DNA of 64,000 bases from Aliishimia sp963721175 (GTDB lineage Bacteria > Pseudomonadota > Alphaproteobacteria > Rhodobacterales > Rhodobacteraceae), in NCBI GenBank assembly GCA_963721175.1, contig CAVRIG010000018.1, forward strand, positions 124,001 through 188,000, given 5' to 3'. The notes under the pieces are model-generated. The model saw nothing but the letters and a program-made list of their open reading frames with translations, did not search any database and was not told where the DNA came from. Shown in pieces: positions 25,785 through 35,234 of the stretch (position 1 is the stretch's first letter; the number at the start of each line of letters is the position of its first letter). The translations under genes were made by a program, and so were the position numbers.

Positions 25785-27028
25785 GTGGCATTGGACCACC
25801 TCCGGCCTTCGAACTCGCCGTGCGGGATCGTCACCGGCTTGTCGATATGCGCCTTGTGCGCGCCCAGCTTGCCGGCGGCCACCAGCGAGCCCAGCACGTC
25901 GACGATGACCCGCGTGCCCATCAGCGCGGTGATCTCGGACTGGTCGTAGGGCGGCGAGACCTCGACCAGCTCCATCCCGCAGATGCCCTCGGCCGCGACC
26001 TTGGAGGCCAGCGCCAGCGCCTCGCGCGGCAGGAAGCCGCCCGGTTCGGGCCAGCCGGTGCCGGGCACGAAGCCGCAGTCGATCGAGTCGATGTCGAAGG
26101 ACATGTAGACCATGTCGACCCCGTCCCAGGCCATCTCCAGCGCCATCTCGGCGGTCTTGTCGATGCCCATCCGCTCCATGTCGGACATGGTGATGATGTT
26201 GGTCTCGCGCTCGCGCGCGACCTTCACCGCCTCGCGCGGGACCTGCCAGCCGCCGATGCCGACCTGCACGAGGTTCTTCGCCGGCACGTTGGGCATGTTG
26301 GTGGCGTGGAACCACGGCGTCGTGTGCATCCGCTCGTCGAGGTCCTTTTCCTGGATGTCGGCGTGGCGGTCGAAATGCACGATGCCGATCTTCTTCGACG
26401 TGCACTCGGCGATGCCGCGCACGCAGGGGAAGCCGATGGAATGGTCGCCGCCGATCATGATCGGCAGCGAGCCGCGAGGAGAAGACGTGGCTGACCGCGC
26501 GGCTGATCTGGTCGAAGCTCTTCTCGATGATTGGCGGGGATGGTGAAGACGTCGCCCGCGTCGCAGAGCGTCATCTGCTCGCGCAGGTCGACGCCCATCT
26601 CGTAGTTGTAGGGCGTGTAGAGCGCGGAGATCTTGCGCACGCCCTGCGGGCCGAACCGGGTGCCGGGGCGGTAGGTGGTGCCGCCGTCGAAGGGGATGCC
26701 CAGCACGGTGGCGTCGTAATGCTGCACCTCCGTGACGTCCTCGGCATAGGGCGCCTTGAGGAAGGTGTTGATGCCGGCGTAATGCGGCAGTTCGCCGCGC
26801 GCGAAGGTGGGGATCGACTTGTCCTCGATGCTGTCGGCGCCGGTCAGCCCCATGCGCAGCGCCCAGCGCCGTTCCTCGTCCCAGCGGTTGCCGGGGATGT
26901 CGGCCTCGGCCTGCATCGACTTCCAGCCCTGCAGCTTCGTCAGGTCCGGATGGTGGTGGCGGCGCCGCGAGGTGGCGCCGGTCCGCGGGGTGGTGCGAGC
27001 GCGTCCGGTCAGGCGGGACGAAGAACAT
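25781..27028 (-). CDS. Guanidinase-type ureohydrolase (agmatinase family), frameshifted as written
   Basis: Corrected length is about 414 residues, longer than agmatinases because of an N-terminal extension, as in the nickel-dependent guanidine hydrolase GdmH of Synechocystis. Metal ligands are in IGGDHSIGFPCVRG, VHFDRHADIQEKD and MSFDIDSIDCGFVPGTG. The DRHAD/ERMHTTPWFHATNM stretch resembles guanidinases more than agmatinases. It would split guanidine into urea and ammonia. Extra bases near 27020, 26540 and 26480 break the frame and no substitution stop is seen. The guanidine-I riboswitch upstream supports this substrate over agmatine or guanidinobutyrate. Confidence 0.8.
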   Translation of the reverse strand: MFFVPPDRTRSHHPADRRHLAAPPPPSGPDEAAGLEVDAGRGRHPRQPLGRGTALGAAHGADRRRQHRGQVDPHLRARRTAALRRHQHLPQGALCRGRHGGAALRRHRAGHPLRRRHHLPPRHPVRPAGRAQDLRALHALQLRDGRRPARADDALRRGRRLHHPRQSSRRASTRSAARSATSSPRGSLPIMIGGDHSIGFPCVRGIAECTSKKIGIVHFDRHADIQEKDLDERMHTTPWFHATNMPNVPAKNLVQVGIGGWQVPREAVKVARERETNIITMSDMERMGIDKTAEMALEMAWDGVDMVYMSFDIDSIDCGFVPGTGWPEPGGFLPREALALASKVAAEGICGMELVEVSPPYDQSEITALMGTRVIVDVLGSLVAAGKLGAHKAHIDKPVTIPHGEFEGRRWSNAT

Positions 27029-27790
27029 GGGTTTCCTCCATCAGGGTCGGTCTGGGTCTGGAACGGGATGCCGCCGTCGCGGGCATCGAAATCGTAGGTG
27101 ATGGTGGCGCCGTAGGCCTCCGGGATCGTGTCGGGTCCCAGCGCGGCTTGTCGAAGACCAGCACGCGGTCGCCCAGCTTGAAGCCCTCGGCGAGGTCGTG
27201 GGTGACCATGAAGACGGTCATGCCGGTCTCGGCCCGCAGGTCCTGCAGGAAGTCGTGCATCGAGAGCCGCGTGCCGGGGTCGAGCGCGCCGAAGGGCTCG
27301 TCGAGCAGCAGGATGCGCGGCGTGGCGGCCAGCGCCTGCCCGATGGCGAGCCGCTGCTGCATCCCGCCCGACAGCGTGGCGGGGTATGGCGTCGGCGACG
27401 TGGTCGAGCCCGATCCGCGCGAGCGTGTCGTCGGCACGCGCACGCGCCTCCTTCCGGGCTTGGCCGAAGAACCTGCCCCAGCGGCGTCGCGAAGCCTCGC
27501 CGGCGACGATGTTCTCCCGCACGGTCATGTGCGGAAAGACCGAGTAGCGCTGGAACACCACGCCGCGGTCGAGCCCGGGTTCGCTGGCCGGTCCGCGCCG
27601 GCCATGCGGATTGTCGCCGCGGGTCGGCCGTTCCTGCGCCAGCAGCAGCCGCAGGAAGGTGGACTTGCCGCAGCCCGAGGCGCCGACGATGGAGATGAAC
27701 TCGCCCTCCTCCACCTCGACGTTGACCCGCTCGAGGATCGGACGCGGCCCGTAGGACTGCAAGACGTTCTCGGCGGTCGACGAAGCTCAT
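27009..27790 (-). CDS. ABC transporter ATPase of the guanidine operon (NitT/TauT type), frameshifted
   Basis: The ATPase begins MSFVD...NVLQSYGPRPILERV at ATG 27790. It shows Walker A GASGCGKST, Q-loop VFQRYSVFPHMTVREN, signature LSGGMQQRLAIGQAL and Walker B RILLLDEPFGALDPG in three frames. Several single-base indels, one just after the start and one before the signature, must be removed to join them. The 3' end is uncertain within 27009-27050: a TGA just before the guanidinase RBS (GGAGG) is the likely stop. It should energise import through the permease and binding protein of the same operon. Confidence 0.72.
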
Positions 27791-27820
27791 CCGCACGCTC
27801 GCCTGACCGTGGGCACACGA

Positions 27821-28206
27821 TCAGAACATGCCGTTGGCGTTGGCGCTCGGTCTCGGGCATCACCTGCAGCACGTCCCAGTGCTCGACGACGCGGCCAGCG
27901 GCATCGAGCCGGAAGATGTCGATGCCGGCATAGTCGTCCGAGGTCGGCCATTCCTGGTGGCAGTGCAGCACGACGAAGTCGCCCTCGGCGATGACGCGCT
28001 GGAAGGTCACGCGCTTGCCCGGGATGCTCCGCCGCCATCCGCTCGAAATAGGCGATGAAGGCCTGCTTGCCGTCGCCGACATGCGGGTTGTGCTGGATGT
28101 AATCGGCGCCGGCATAGCGCTCGATCGCCTCGCGCGGGCGGCACTGGTTGAACATCATGTCGTAGAAGGCGGTGACCGTCGCCTTGTTCGCATCGAAGTC
28201 TGGCAT
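27821..28206 (-). CDS. SnoaL-like (NTF2-fold) small protein in the guanidine operon, frameshifted
   Basis: The corrected product is about 127 residues: MPDFDANKATVTAFYDMMFN, then YIQHNPHVGDGKQAFIAYFERM, FVVLHCHQEW, GIDIFRLDAAGRVVEHWDVLQ and a terminal ANANGMF. This is the SnoaL-like polyketide-cyclase/NTF2 family, in which His-Asn and Asp residues line a small pocket. Members bind or isomerise small molecules; no function is known in guanidine loci. It lies between permease and ATPase genes. Two extra bases (near 28025 and 27850) break the frame. Confidence 0.7.
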
Positions 28207-28271
28207 CGCCGGTCCCCCGTCGTGGTGCGTCAACGGATCATGACCGCAAGGATGTTGGCAAGCGCAATCCA

Positions 28272-29083
28272 TCACAGTCCGGCCTCCGTCCAGGGGAAGG
28301 CGCGCCGGGAGAGCCAGCGCAGCGCCAGTCGATCAGGAACGCCAGAAGCGTGATCCAGATCACGTAGGTCAGGATCACGTCCATCGCGAGATAGCGGCGC
28401 ACGAGGAAGATGCGGTAGCCGAGGCCCTGCTCCGCCGCGATCGCCTCGGCCGCGATCAGGAACAGCCAGGCCGGACCGAGCGACAGGCGCACCGCCTGGA
28501 TCAGCCGCGGCAGGAGCTGCGGCAGCGCCACGCGCAGCGCGATCACCAGCGACGAGGCGCCCAGCGTCTGCGCCTTGACGATCTGCTCGCGCGGGATCTC
28601 GAGCACCCGCTGGGACAGGTCGCGGATCAGGAAGGGCGTGATGCCGACGACGATCAGCACGACCTTCGACAGCTCGCCCAGCCCGAAGACGATGAAGAGG
28701 ATCGGCAGCACCGCCAGCGGCGGGATCATCGAGACCACGGCGACGAAGCCCGCCAGTGTCGACCGAACATGCGGCAGGAGCCCGATCAGCAGCCCGAGGA
28801 TCGGCGCCAGCGCGGCGGAGATGCCCACGCCGAGCCCCAGCCGCAGCAGGCTGGCGCCGGTATCGTGCCAGAGCAGGATCTGGCCCGGACCGCCGGTCGG
28901 GTTCGGTGAAGAGCCGCTCCGCGGTGGCCGCGATGGTGGCGGGCGCGGGCAGCAGCTTGTCCGACGGGTTCGCCGCGAGCCGGATCTCCGAGCCGATCAC
29001 GTAGGCCACGAGGACGGCGAGGAAGGGCAGCGCGACGAGGACCACGCGCAGGCGGGGCCGGGACGCTGGTTGATCAGGCGCAT
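28272..29083 (-). CDS. ABC transporter permease of the guanidine operon, frameshifted
   Basis: Starting MRLINQRP at ATG 29083, the corrected product is about 269 residues with five to six TM segments. The BPD_transp_1 EAA loop (IVKAQTLGASSLVIALRVALPQLLPRLIQAV) is present, as in SsuC/TauC-type permeases. Breaks occur near 29055, 28900 and 28325. The loop, membrane segments and stop (28272-28274) are otherwise intact. It pairs with the binding protein 25 bp upstream. This transporter type was first noted beside urea carboxylase genes now known to act on guanidine. Confidence 0.75.
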
Positions 29084-29108
29084 ATCCGGGGGCCTTTCGA
29101 CCTGCGGC

Positions 29109-30169
29109 TCAGAGCGCGCCGTCGGCGGCCATCTGCATGTAGGTCGTGTCGAAGCGGAACTGCACGTTGTCCTCGTCCCCGGTGATCGAGCCGTCCGGAT
29201 ATTCCACGCCGACGAAATCGGGCGACGGCGCGCCTTCGCCGAGGATGCCCTTGTCGAACAGGAATTCGGCCACGTTGACCATTGTCGTCGGCAGCTCCGC
29301 ACTGGAGGTGAAGGCGACCGCGTCGGCCGGGTCGTAGAACATCTCGGTCGAGTCGAGCTGCGCCTTGTAGCCGTCGAGGTCGGTGCCCGAGGCTTCGGCC
29401 ATCGCGGTGAGCGCTTCCTCGTCGCCCGCCGCCATCAGGCCCATGACCTCGTACCAGGCGCCGACCAGCGCCCTGCCGAAATCGGGGTTTGCGGTCGAGC
29501 GTCTCGGTGTTGACCACCATCAGGTCGATGATCTCGCCGGGGATGTCGGCGCTGTCGAAGAGCTTGGTCGCGTCGGGCTCCTCGAGGATCGCGGAGACAA
29601 GCGGGTTCCAGGTCACCACCGCCTCCACGTCGTTGGTGGCGAAGGCCGCGATCATGTCCGCGTCCGAGGTGTTGACGACGCCGCCGAGATCGGCCTCGGT
29701 CAGCCCGACGCTGTCGAGCGCGCGCGCCAGCAGGTAATGCGACACCGACAGTTCGACGAGGTTGACGGGCTTGCCTTCGAGCCCGGCCAGATCGATGTCG
29801 CCCTTAGCGATCACCGCGTCGTTGCCGTTGGAATAATCGCCGACGATCAGCGCGGTGGTGTCCACGCCGCCGCCCGCGGGGATCGACAGCGTGTCCATGT
29901 TGGTGGCCGAAACGCCGTCGAAGGCGCCGGCGGTGTACTGGTTGATCGATTCGACGTAGTCGTTGATCTGCACGATCTCGACGTCGATGCCGTACTTCTC
30001 GGCCCATTTGTCCATGATGCCGGACTGTCTCGAGATACCCCCACGGCATCCAGCCGACGTAGATCGACCAGGCGACGCGGAATTCGGTCTTTTCCTGCGC
30101 GCTTGCCGGGGCCGCGAAACTCAGGGCGAGCGCGGCTGCACCTGCTGCGGCATGACGAATTGAAAACAT
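29109..30169 (-). CDS. Periplasmic substrate-binding protein of the guanidine operon, frameshifted
   Basis: Corrected length is about 352 residues. It has a signal peptide (MFSIRHAAAGAAALALSFAA, cleavage after SAQ), then FRVAWSIYVGWMPWGYL, VQINDYVESINQYTAGAFDGVSATNMDTL and TFATNDVEAVVTWNP-like segments of the NitT/TauT binding fold. It resembles the family described as the periplasmic binding protein of urea-carboxylase regions. Extra bases near 30030 and 29490 break the frame. RBS GGGGGA precedes the ATG, 36 nt after the T-run of the riboswitch leader. The probable ligand is guanidine. Confidence 0.78.
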
Positions 30170-30190
30170 GGATCTTCCCCCGTCTGCGGC

Positions 30191-30254
30191 GCTCCGCCTG
30201 AGAGAAAAAATCGGGGGCCGACGCGGAGCAGGAGAGATCGGCAAGATCCCCAAT
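30191..30254 (-). terminator. Riboswitch expression platform: terminator and competing hairpin
   Basis: On the minus strand ATTGGGG (30248-30254) can pair with CCCCGAT (30210-30216), followed directly by six T (30205-30210), giving a rho-independent terminator. A second stem, GCTCCGC (30223-30229) with GCGGAGC (30191-30197), encloses the T-run and is not nested with the first. The two folds are therefore mutually exclusive. This fits an on-switch in which guanidine binding disfavours the terminator. Confidence 0.55.
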
Positions 30255-30259
30255 CGCAG

Positions 30260-30368
30260 TACTCTCCCGGGATTTTGTCCCGCCGTGTACCTCGACGGAA
30301 CTTGCCGCCGTGGCGTCATCTCTCGGACCAGACCCTTCGGAAGGAGGAAAAAGGCGGAACCCTAGATG
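30260..30368 (-). promoter_or_regulatory. Guanidine-I riboswitch (ykkC/yxkD type)
   Basis: On the minus strand the consensus blocks are nearly perfect and in order: CTAGGGTTCCG (30355-30365), GGTCTGGTCCGAGAG, then ACACGGCGGGACAAAA and CCCGGGAGAG (30262-30271). These are the conserved aptamer segments of the guanidine-I class, which binds guanidinium and turns on detoxification or assimilation genes. It sits about 90 nt before the binding-protein ATG and governs the whole minus-strand operon. Unlike the genes it controls, it shows no indel damage. Confidence 0.95.
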
Positions 30369-30532
30369 ACCTGCGCTTCCACCATGCGACTCGAACCGAT
30401 CGGGGCAAAGCCATGCTCAGGATACGATGCCACCCGATCCTCGGATGCGCGCATTTTAAGCGCCCGTCTCTGCACGTGATGCAAAAACTGGCAGCATGAC
30501 GTCGGTATCCGCCGCCAAAGGGCGGACGACCG

Positions 30533-31333
30533 TCATCCCGCCTGATCGAGGCACCGCTCAACCAGCCCCCGATAACCGGCCCCAAAGAGCCGCAGGTGCA
30601 CCAGCGCAGGCCAGAGCTGGTAGATCGGCTGGCGTTCCTCGAAGCCCGGCTCCAGCGGGCCGTAGTGATCCCAGAATTCCTTCCCCGGGCGCCCGAACAG
30701 CCGGAGCATCGCAAGATCGACCTCGGCATGGCCAAAATAGCAGGCGGGATCGATCAGCCCCGTCACGCGCGCGCCCTGCGCCATGATGTTCCCGGTCCAG
30801 AGATCGCCGTGCAGAAGTGCCGCCGCCGGACGCTCCGGCAACCGATCGGAAAGGCGCGCGCAAAGCGCCTCGATCCGGCGCGCCAGGTCCGCGGGACAGG
30901 CGGCGCAAGTTGGAAGCAGGCGCCGTTCCGCCCAGAAGGTCGGCCAATCCGCGGCCGCACCATTCGGAATCTCCACCGTCCCGAACGCGTAGTCATCAGG
31001 CCACCCGTAGTCCGGACCAACGGTCTGGTGCAGACGCGCAAGAACAGCGCCGAGGTCCGACCAGGCCATGTGCGGCCCGTCGTCTTCGCCCAGATCCTCG
31101 AGCACCAGAACCGTGTCCGAGACAGCAAGCACCGAAGGCGCCGGCACACCGGCCGCCGAAATGGCACGCAGCATGGCCGCTTCGATCGTGGCGTTCGGGC
31201 CGGACTTCGCGATTGCCGTGCGACCGTCCGCACATCGGATGCGCACCACCTCCGACAGGTCGCCGCCATGCAGGCGCTCCGTGTCGGAAATGGTAATGCC
31301 GAGCAGTCGCGCGGCTTCTTCAGACAGCATCAT
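30533..31333 (-). CDS. Fructosamine kinase family protein
   Basis: The 266-residue product belongs to the fructosamine-3-kinase/aminoglycoside phosphotransferase fold. LHGGDLSEVVRIRCADG is the nucleotide loop. The family HGDLWTGNIM motif holds the catalytic Asp and metal Asn. GLIDPACYFGHAEVDLAML has the second metal Asp. It probably phosphorylates ketoamines or ribulosamines to reverse glycation of proteins. It is intact, in contrast to the broken operon upstream. The second ATG (31330) is an equally possible start. Confidence 0.85.
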   Translation of the reverse strand: MMLSEEAARLLGITISDTERLHGGDLSEVVRIRCADGRTAIAKSGPNATIEAAMLRAISAAGVPAPSVLAVSDTVLVLEDLGEDDGPHMAWSDLGAVLARLHQTVGPDYGWPDDYAFGTVEIPNGAAADWPTFWAERRLLPTCAACPADLARRIEALCARLSDRLPERPAAALLHGDLWTGNIMAQGARVTGLIDPACYFGHAEVDLAMLRLFGRPGKEFWDHYGPLEPGFEERQPIYQLWPALVHLRLFGAGYRGLVERCLDQAG

Positions 31334-31453
31334 CGCGGTCGAATACCTTTTCTCGCAAGGTGCGACGCCGTGCTATGAGCGTGTCGGCGGCACCGGCCCC
31401 AGAGGAGCTTCACACGGAGGTCACACCGAACCGACGGGCCAGGTGGCACAGCC

Positions 31454-32416
31454 TCAGGTCTTCAGCTTCAGCCGCTCCAGTTCCGGCGTGATCGGGATGA
31501 ACTCGCTGTCGTCGCCCGCCGGCAGCCGGAACGGGCCCGCCGTCCAATCCTCGGCTTTCCACGCTTCCTTTGCGGCCTCGATCTTGTCGGGCGAGGAGGA
31601 GACGAAATTCCACCAGACATAGCGCGGACCGTTCAGCGTCTCGCCTCCCAGCGCCATCAATCGCGCGCCCTGGTCGCCGGCCGTCACGGTGATGCGGTCA
31701 CCGGGGCGAAACACCATCATCCGACCTGCCTCGAAGCTCTCGCCGGCGATCTCGATGCTGCCGTCGGTCACGTAGATCCCGCGGTCCTCGTGATCGTCCG
31801 GCAACGGAAACCGCGCACCGGGCTCCAGCGTGACGTCGGCATAGAAGATCTCCGACTGCATGGTGACGGGGGAGCGTTCGCCCCATGCCGTACCCAGGAT
31901 CAGCCGGGCCCGAACCCTGCCTTCGTCCAGCAGCGGCAGCGAAGCTTCCTTGTGATGCTCGAAATCCGGAGCCATGTCCTCGCGATCCTCCGGAAGCGCG
32001 ATCCAGGTCTGGATCCCGAAAAGCTTGTGCCGCGTCGCGCGCGTCTCCGCGCTGGTCCGTTCGGAGTGGGTGACGCCCTGACCCGCCAGCATCCAGTTCA
32101 CCTCGCCCGGATAGATCATCTGGTGCGTGCCGAGGCTGTCGCGGTGCTCGAATTCGCCCTGATACAGGTAGGTGACGGTGCCGAGGCCGATATGCGGATG
32201 CGGCCGCACGTCAATCCCGCCGTCGGTGATGAACTCCGCCGGACCCATCTGGTCGAAGAAGATGAACGGGCCCACCATCTGCCGCTCAGGCGACGGCAAG
32301 GCGCGGCGCACCTCGAAACCGCCCAGATCCCGGGCCCGCGGCACGATCAGCGTCTCGAGGCTATCCAGTCCGCCGGGACTGATGCAATCGGGGCTTTGGG
32401 TCGGGTTCCAGCTCAT
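31454..32416 (-). CDS. Pirin family protein
   Basis: The 320-residue protein is a bicupin of the pirin family. The N-terminal cupin metal site is in RPHPHIGLGTVTYLYQGEF with downstream EVNWMLAGQGVTHSE (His, His, His, Glu). The C-terminal pirin domain follows (EIFYADVTLEPG...). Bacterial pirins include quercetin dioxygenases and metabolic regulators; the role here is unknown. Start MSWNPTQSPD at ATG 32416 fits the family. The frame runs open into the upstream broken regulator, but that part is a different protein. Confidence 0.85.
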   Translation of the reverse strand: MSWNPTQSPDCISPGGLDSLETLIVPRARDLGGFEVRRALPSPERQMVGPFIFFDQMGPAEFITDGGIDVRPHPHIGLGTVTYLYQGEFEHRDSLGTHQMIYPGEVNWMLAGQGVTHSERTSAETRATRHKLFGIQTWIALPEDREDMAPDFEHHKEASLPLLDEGRVRARLILGTAWGERSPVTMQSEIFYADVTLEPGARFPLPDDHEDRGIYVTDGSIEIAGESFEAGRMMVFRPGDRITVTAGDQGARLMALGGETLNGPRYVWWNFVSSSPDKIEAAKEAWKAEDWTAGPFRLPAGDDSEFIPITPELERLKLKT

Positions 32417-32562
32417 GGCGAATTCCAGTCGGAGAGCGTTGCATGTTCCTGATCTATACTCGGAAGCGTGCTGCTGCTGCAACGCACAGGCGCTGTTGAA
32501 GGCTGCGGACCACTTAACTCCACGCCGCGGAGGTGGCCGGCAAATGCAGATCGGTCGGAAAC

Positions 32563-34140
32563 CTAACGCTCCGCGAATCCGAGGTCCCGCAATGCCGCAT
32601 GGATCTTGCTTCTCATGCCAGGATCGCGAAGCGGATAGGCCACGAAGAACTGCTCGATCGAGGCATCCGGCCTGAGTTGCAGGGTTCGCTCGGCCCATTA
32701 CCGCGCCGGGTCGTCGTTGCCCGCGATCCGGTTGATCGCAGCGGCGATGATCGACACCAGGTAATGTGCGCCCGGCTGACGCGATCCGATATCGAGCCAG
32801 TGGCAGGCCTGCTCCAGATCTCCCGTATGCGCCAGCGAAAAGCCCTTGGCCGATTGCATCGCGTAGAGAAAGGGGTCGAGCGGACTGAGCCTGATCGCGT
32901 CGTCGAGCTTGGCGATCGCCTCCGCGCCGTGTCCGGCCATCAGGTTCGTGAAGGCATGGGCGTACATCCCGTGGGAAAAGCTCGGACTGAGGCTGTATCG
33001 CGCGGTCGAGAAACGTCTGCCCGGCCTCGTGATCGTTCCGCAGCCAGTACGAGCGGCCATAGGTGAAATTTCCGAACGGGTCCATCGGATCGAGTTCGAG
33101 GCATCTCTCGGCAAATCTGCGCGCGTTGTCGATCTCGACCTCGCGGTCGCTGCCGTAATTCACGAAGGCCGACTGGAAGCTGGTGAAGGACCGGGCCGCA
33201 TGGGCGCGGGCGAAATTGGGGTCGAGCCTGACGGCCCGCGCGAAATGGTCGGCGGCGATCGCATTGTCGGTCGCATTGAAGCGGTACATGTGGCGGAGTC
33301 CGAGGTGATAGAGGCTCCAGGCGTCGAGGGTCTGCGGCGCCCGCAGCCGCGCGCGTTCGGCCTCGTTGAGGGAGATGTGCAGTTCCATCGCCGAGGTCAC
33401 GAGGTTGACGATATCCGTCCGCATCTGGTGAACGTCATCGACCCTGCCAGACCGGCGATCGCCCCAGACGATGCGACCGTCGCGCGTGTCGGCGAGTTCG
33501 ACCGTCAAGGCGAGATCGGACCCGAAGATTTCCACCTCGCCGGTCAGGCAGTAGGTCGCGCCGAGCGTCGTGCGCATGGCGTCCATGTCGGGCGTCTGGT
33601 CCGGAACCGGAAGGTGGACCCGCGCGCGACCACCTTCAACCAGCGCAGGCGCGACAGCGACGAGATCAGCTCGGACGGTACCGCGTCGGCAATGGCGCGC
33701 GTAGGTCTCGGTCTGACCGATCTGGCGGAAGGGCAGCACCGCGATCGAAGGTTGCCCGCCGATCTCCGGCGCCGGGTTAACGGCGTGCGCGATCCGCGCA
33801 GGGAGTTCTGCGCTGACTTCGGCCGGAACGATCATCTTCACCGTGCCAACAAAGCGAAAGCCACGGCCGTGCACGGTGCGGATCAGGCGTTGCGCCTTGC
33901 CGTCATCGTCCAGGGCCCGGCGCGCCGTCTTGATCAGCGTCGAGATCGCCGTGTCGGTGATGAACCGGCCGTCCCAGACGTGTTCCGACCAGTTCGTCCT
34001 TGGTGACCAGCCGATCCGCGGTTCTCGACCAGATAGCAGAGAAGCGTGAACGCACGCGGTTCGACCGCAACGTCCTCGCCATCGCGCGACAATTGGCCGA
34101 GCGACAGGTCCAGCGTGAACGGGTCGAAACGGTAGATCAT
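32563..34140 (-). pseudogene. CadC/HilA-like winged-helix regulator with TPR repeats, disrupted
   Basis: An OmpR-type DNA-binding domain starts MIYRFDPFTLDLSLGQL at 34140 and continues ELVEHVWDGRFITDTAIS and LIRTVHGRGFRFVG. A linker (SIAVLPFRQIG) leads to an adenylyl-cyclase-associated type domain and TPR units (TLDAWSLYHLGLRHMYRFN, PNFARAHAARSFTSFQ). Two extra G near 34015 and further indels near 33690, 33000 and 32990 break the frame. An in-frame TAA at 32698-32700 precedes homologous C-terminal sequence ending DLGFAER at 32563. Because a substitution-type stop is present, loss of function is possible. It is divergent from osmC-like 34600. Confidence 0.72.
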
Positions 34141-34599
34141 GCCGCATACTATGATTTCCCCACGAATATCACCATGAAATTCTCAGGGCGTCCGCAAGTC
34201 CGGCCGCGGCGGCGGCGTAGACGGTCTCCAGACGCAACATGCCACTGGAGCCCGCCATGAACGTCCCGATCCAACCGAACTCGAGCCATGGCAATGGCTT
34301 CGACCGAGTTCCACACAATTCCCGGAACGACGTTCTGGTTCCGAAGACTTCTCGGCTTCGTCACGACTTCGCCAGGCACCAGTTGCCGCCAGCAAACGCG
34401 GCCGCGGCATCGGGCCGAAACGTTCCGAACAGGCCAGCCCTCACAGCGGCAGGTGCGCCGCCACGCGGGTCGCCGTTCGTTGGCCTTTTTCACCCGCCTC
34501 CTCACTTCTGATGACGGCGATGAGCAGCGGCACGGCGTCCGACAGCTGCCGTGCCATTCCGACCCACCACCCACCCACTAACCTGAAAGGAAAGACCAC
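34141..34599. other. 459-bp region without a supported gene
   Basis: It lies between the divergent regulator and osmC-like genes. Short frames on both strands have no ribosome site or recognisable product. It should hold the promoters of both genes; AAAGGAAAG near 34587-34595 is the osmC RBS. Confidence 0.5.
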
Positions 34600-35166
34600 A
34601 TGACCATCGCAGACCCTGATCGCCGCCGACAACGGCGTCAACACCGAAGCCCTGATCGGCGCCCGCGGCGCCTTTGCCGAGATGCCCGAGGCCGCCGCCT
34701 TCACCTGGCGCAGCACCTGCGAATGGCAGGAGGGTACCTACAGCGCGAACACGATCAACGGTTACTTCGGCCTCGGCGCAGGAGCACACCCGCAAGCAGA
34801 CCTTCACGATCGAATCCGATCACCCGGAGGTCTTCGCCGCCCATGACCGCGCCGCGACGCCGACCGAGATCGTGCTGGCCGCGCTCGCCAGCTGCCTGAC
34901 CGGCGGCGTCGCCGCCGTGGCGCAGCATCGCGGCATCCAGCTCCGCTCGGTCCGCGCGACGGTCGAGGGCGACATCGACGTGCGCGGCATCCTCGGCATG
35001 GATCCCGGAGATCCGCAACGGCTTCTCCGCCATCCGCGTGATGTTCGAGATCGACGCCGATGCCAGTGACGAGGACATCCGCGCGCTGGTCGCCCAGTCG
35101 CAGAAGCGCTCGGCCATGTTCGACATCCTGACCAACCCGACCAACGTCGCGGTCAGCGTCGCCTGA
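34600..35166 (+). CDS. OsmC family peroxiredoxin-like protein, frameshifted as written
   Basis: Corrected length is about 187 residues. The segments GVNTEALIGARGAFAEMPEA, FTWRSTCEWQEGTYS, PTEIVLAALASCLTGGVAAVAQHRG and EIRNGFSAIRVMFEIDADAS are joined by removing three extra bases near 34614, 34778 and 35008. The two Cys (in RSTCEW and ASCLTGG) match the OsmC/Ohr redox pair, which reduces organic hydroperoxides. ATG 34600 follows AAAGGAAAG. It heads a plus-strand set with a flavin monooxygenase and a GFA protein. Whether it is functional depends on whether the indels are real. Confidence 0.75.
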
Positions 35167-35234
35167 GCACGCACCCCAGCCTCCGCCCGGCATCTGTCGG
35201 GCAGGACGCAATCTCCTCGGAAAGGCGAAGAGCC

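Noticed and set aside
25377..30169. Guanidine operon as a genuine pseudogene cluster
   Set aside because: All breaks are single-base insertions with catalytic motifs, starts, stops and overlaps intact, and the riboswitch is undamaged. Sequence error explains this better, though reads are needed to decide.
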